Source: Quillaja saponaria
Lineage: Eukaryota > Streptophyta > Magnoliopsida > Fabales > Quillajaceae
Direction of reading: 5' to 3'
Length of the DNA: 64,000 nucleotides
Assembly (NCBI GenBank): GCA_029379385.1
Contig: CM055608.1
Location: 27,836,350-27,900,349, forward strand
Shown here: one piece after another, positions 62,776 to 64,000 of the stretch
Position numbering within the stretch: position 1 is the first letter of the stretch
Layout of the letters: every line of letters begins with the position of its first letter
Translations under genes and position numbers: made by a program
Notes under the pieces: generated by a model
Databases searched by the model: none
Told to the model about the DNA's origin: nothing
The model's input: the letters and a program-made list of their open reading frames with translations, nothing else

Positions 62776-64000
62776 TTATGAATACAGAGCATTGATCTTA
62801 CGGTGAATATCATACAAATTTGTGTGGCATGAAGGATTCTCCCATTTAAGTAGTTCTTTTACTTCATATTCAATCCCTATTGCTTCATTTCCACACAAGA
62901 TCCTGAAAAAATCTGCATTTGGATATTTTCCTAACTCGATATCACAAGGGAAGTTTTTCTCCTGCAACTCCCTTTCAAGCTTTGAAATGGACTTGATTAA
63001 GGTGATTTCTTCCAGACATTTTAGTGTTGAGCCAACTTTAATCTTGAACAGCTCTATGTCCTAATTCATGTTTTCCTGGAGGTCCACCACAGTTACTTGA
63101 AAATTCTCGGATATCGGTGAGAGATGTTCTGTTGTGTGTGCCACAATGAGTAAGAGATCTACCATCCTTGACAGAGATTCCAGAATCCTTCTGTAACAAG
63201 CACCATGAAATGTCAAGAACCAAAAATTAGGCTCTGATTCAGCTTCTATTATGAACTTTTCTAATTGGCTGACATGGTATTTCAGCTTCTTCTGTTTTGT
63301 TCTCAGTGCTGAAGAATTTGTAGCCACTTTATCCTGGCTAGGACTAATAAATGTGAAATGAATGCAATCACGGAGTGCTCGCAGGCTCTGGGGAAGTTCA
63401 GATTTGGCTAGAGTTGCTGCTCTTGAAGGGTTAAAAAGAATCTCCACTGTGGTGAAACAGATGATTCCGATTATAGCTTCTGTGATTCTAGCAATTGCAA
63501 ACCGACTAGGAGGACCATAATTCTCCCTACCCAGAATCAGTAATGCTCCTAAAACTGATGAAATCCCACCAGCTTGGCCATGCATTCTACTATGCATTAG
63601 AAAACAAGAGAAAACTATCCATGGTAGCAGAGGTAAGAACCTTAAGTAGACAAATCTTTGGAAAATAAAGCCGCAGAGTACCCCGTAGACTGATCCCATT
63701 GCAGTTCCTTGTGCTCGAGCATTTCCTACTGTGAATGTTGCTTGTCCTCCTGTTACGAAACCGATGGCAATCGTGAGTCCTGACCAGTATCCATTTTCTT
63801 TGTTGTATTTCAAACCCAAAAACACAGCAAGACCCAATGAAAGTGAGCACTTGAATGCAAAAACAAAACTCTGCACATTCCCCCAGTTCCTTCGAAAGCT
63901 CTGTTTTGCGGCATCAGTTTTTGGAGTTTTTCCAACTGAGCCGTAAGGATCCTCAGAAATTGGTGAGTTGTCCAGGAGGAGTTTCATACAGTGTAGAAAG
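62776..64000 (-). pseudogene. FUSC-like membrane protein gene, 5' part off the window, premature stop
   Basis: C-terminal half of a plant membrane protein of the FUSC / aromatic-acid-exporter-like family (At2g28780 type, about 800 aa, transport role unproven). The frame is still open upstream of the Met at 63987 (codons for F-L-H-C), so the true start is beyond the window. Visible: about six hydrophobic segments (for example GYWSGLTIAIGFVTGGQATF) with the conserved GNARAQGTAMGSVYG block, then a soluble tail. At 63061-63063 a TAG interrupts the frame. The same frame continues with DIELFKIKVGSTLKCLEEI and ends ...WENPSC...INALYS at 62776. About 50 codons seem deleted after FRILCGNEA. It is probably a decayed gene, but a truncated product cannot be excluded. 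Confidence 0.75.

Noticed and set aside
63590..63946. Overlapping frames on both strands in the FUSC-like region
   Set aside because: Alternative frames of the well-conserved membrane protein coding sequence.

Overview
The window is nuclear DNA of a flowering plant, almost certainly a eudicot. Its genes have many introns with GT...AG borders and conserved plant coding sequences, and they sit in very AT-rich intergenic DNA full of small DNA transposons and LINE remnants. I do not name a species.

Layout, left to right. At 669-2700 (+) is a frameshifted MUSTANG-like gene (PB1, MULE transposase and SWIM domains). At 4114-7139 (-) is an eight-exon TIC32-type short-chain dehydrogenase. From 7.1 to 16 kb is an AT-rich gene desert ending in tRNA-Cys(GCA). 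At 18162-23774 (+) is an ARF-GAP of the AGD6/AGD7 type, whose long second intron holds a Mutator-type MITE. At 25079-29617 and 33543-38189 (both -) are two head-to-tail cation/H+ exchangers of the CHX16-20 type with the same four-exon structure; only the left copy has a MULE-type insertion in intron 2. From 38.2 to 44.4 kb is a second AT-rich desert ending in tRNA-Val(AAC). At 45.7-46.9 kb (+) is a decayed ALY/REF (THO4) gene. At 47339-47650 (-) is histone H4 with a typical plant histone promoter element.

At 48962-55426 (-) is a complete eleven-exon KNL2 gene (centromere licensing factor, SANTA and CENPC-k domains). Its central exon is present in three tandem copies. At 58114-60152 (-) is a five-exon CUE-domain protein. 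Then come tRNA-His(GTG), the 37-codon OST4 gene (62124-62237, +) and, running off the right edge, a FUSC-like membrane protein gene (-) interrupted by an in-frame stop.

For all intact multi-exon genes the exon lengths sum to a multiple of three with canonical splice borders, so these models are firm although they were derived by eye. The genes are unrelated housekeeping or transport genes, as usual in a plant chromosome arm; only the CHX pair forms a cluster. The most unusual item is the KNL2 exon triplication. It multiplies a basic RRSSRLRY-containing module in a kinetochore protein and keeps the frame because the exons are symmetric (phase 1-1, 363 bp each).
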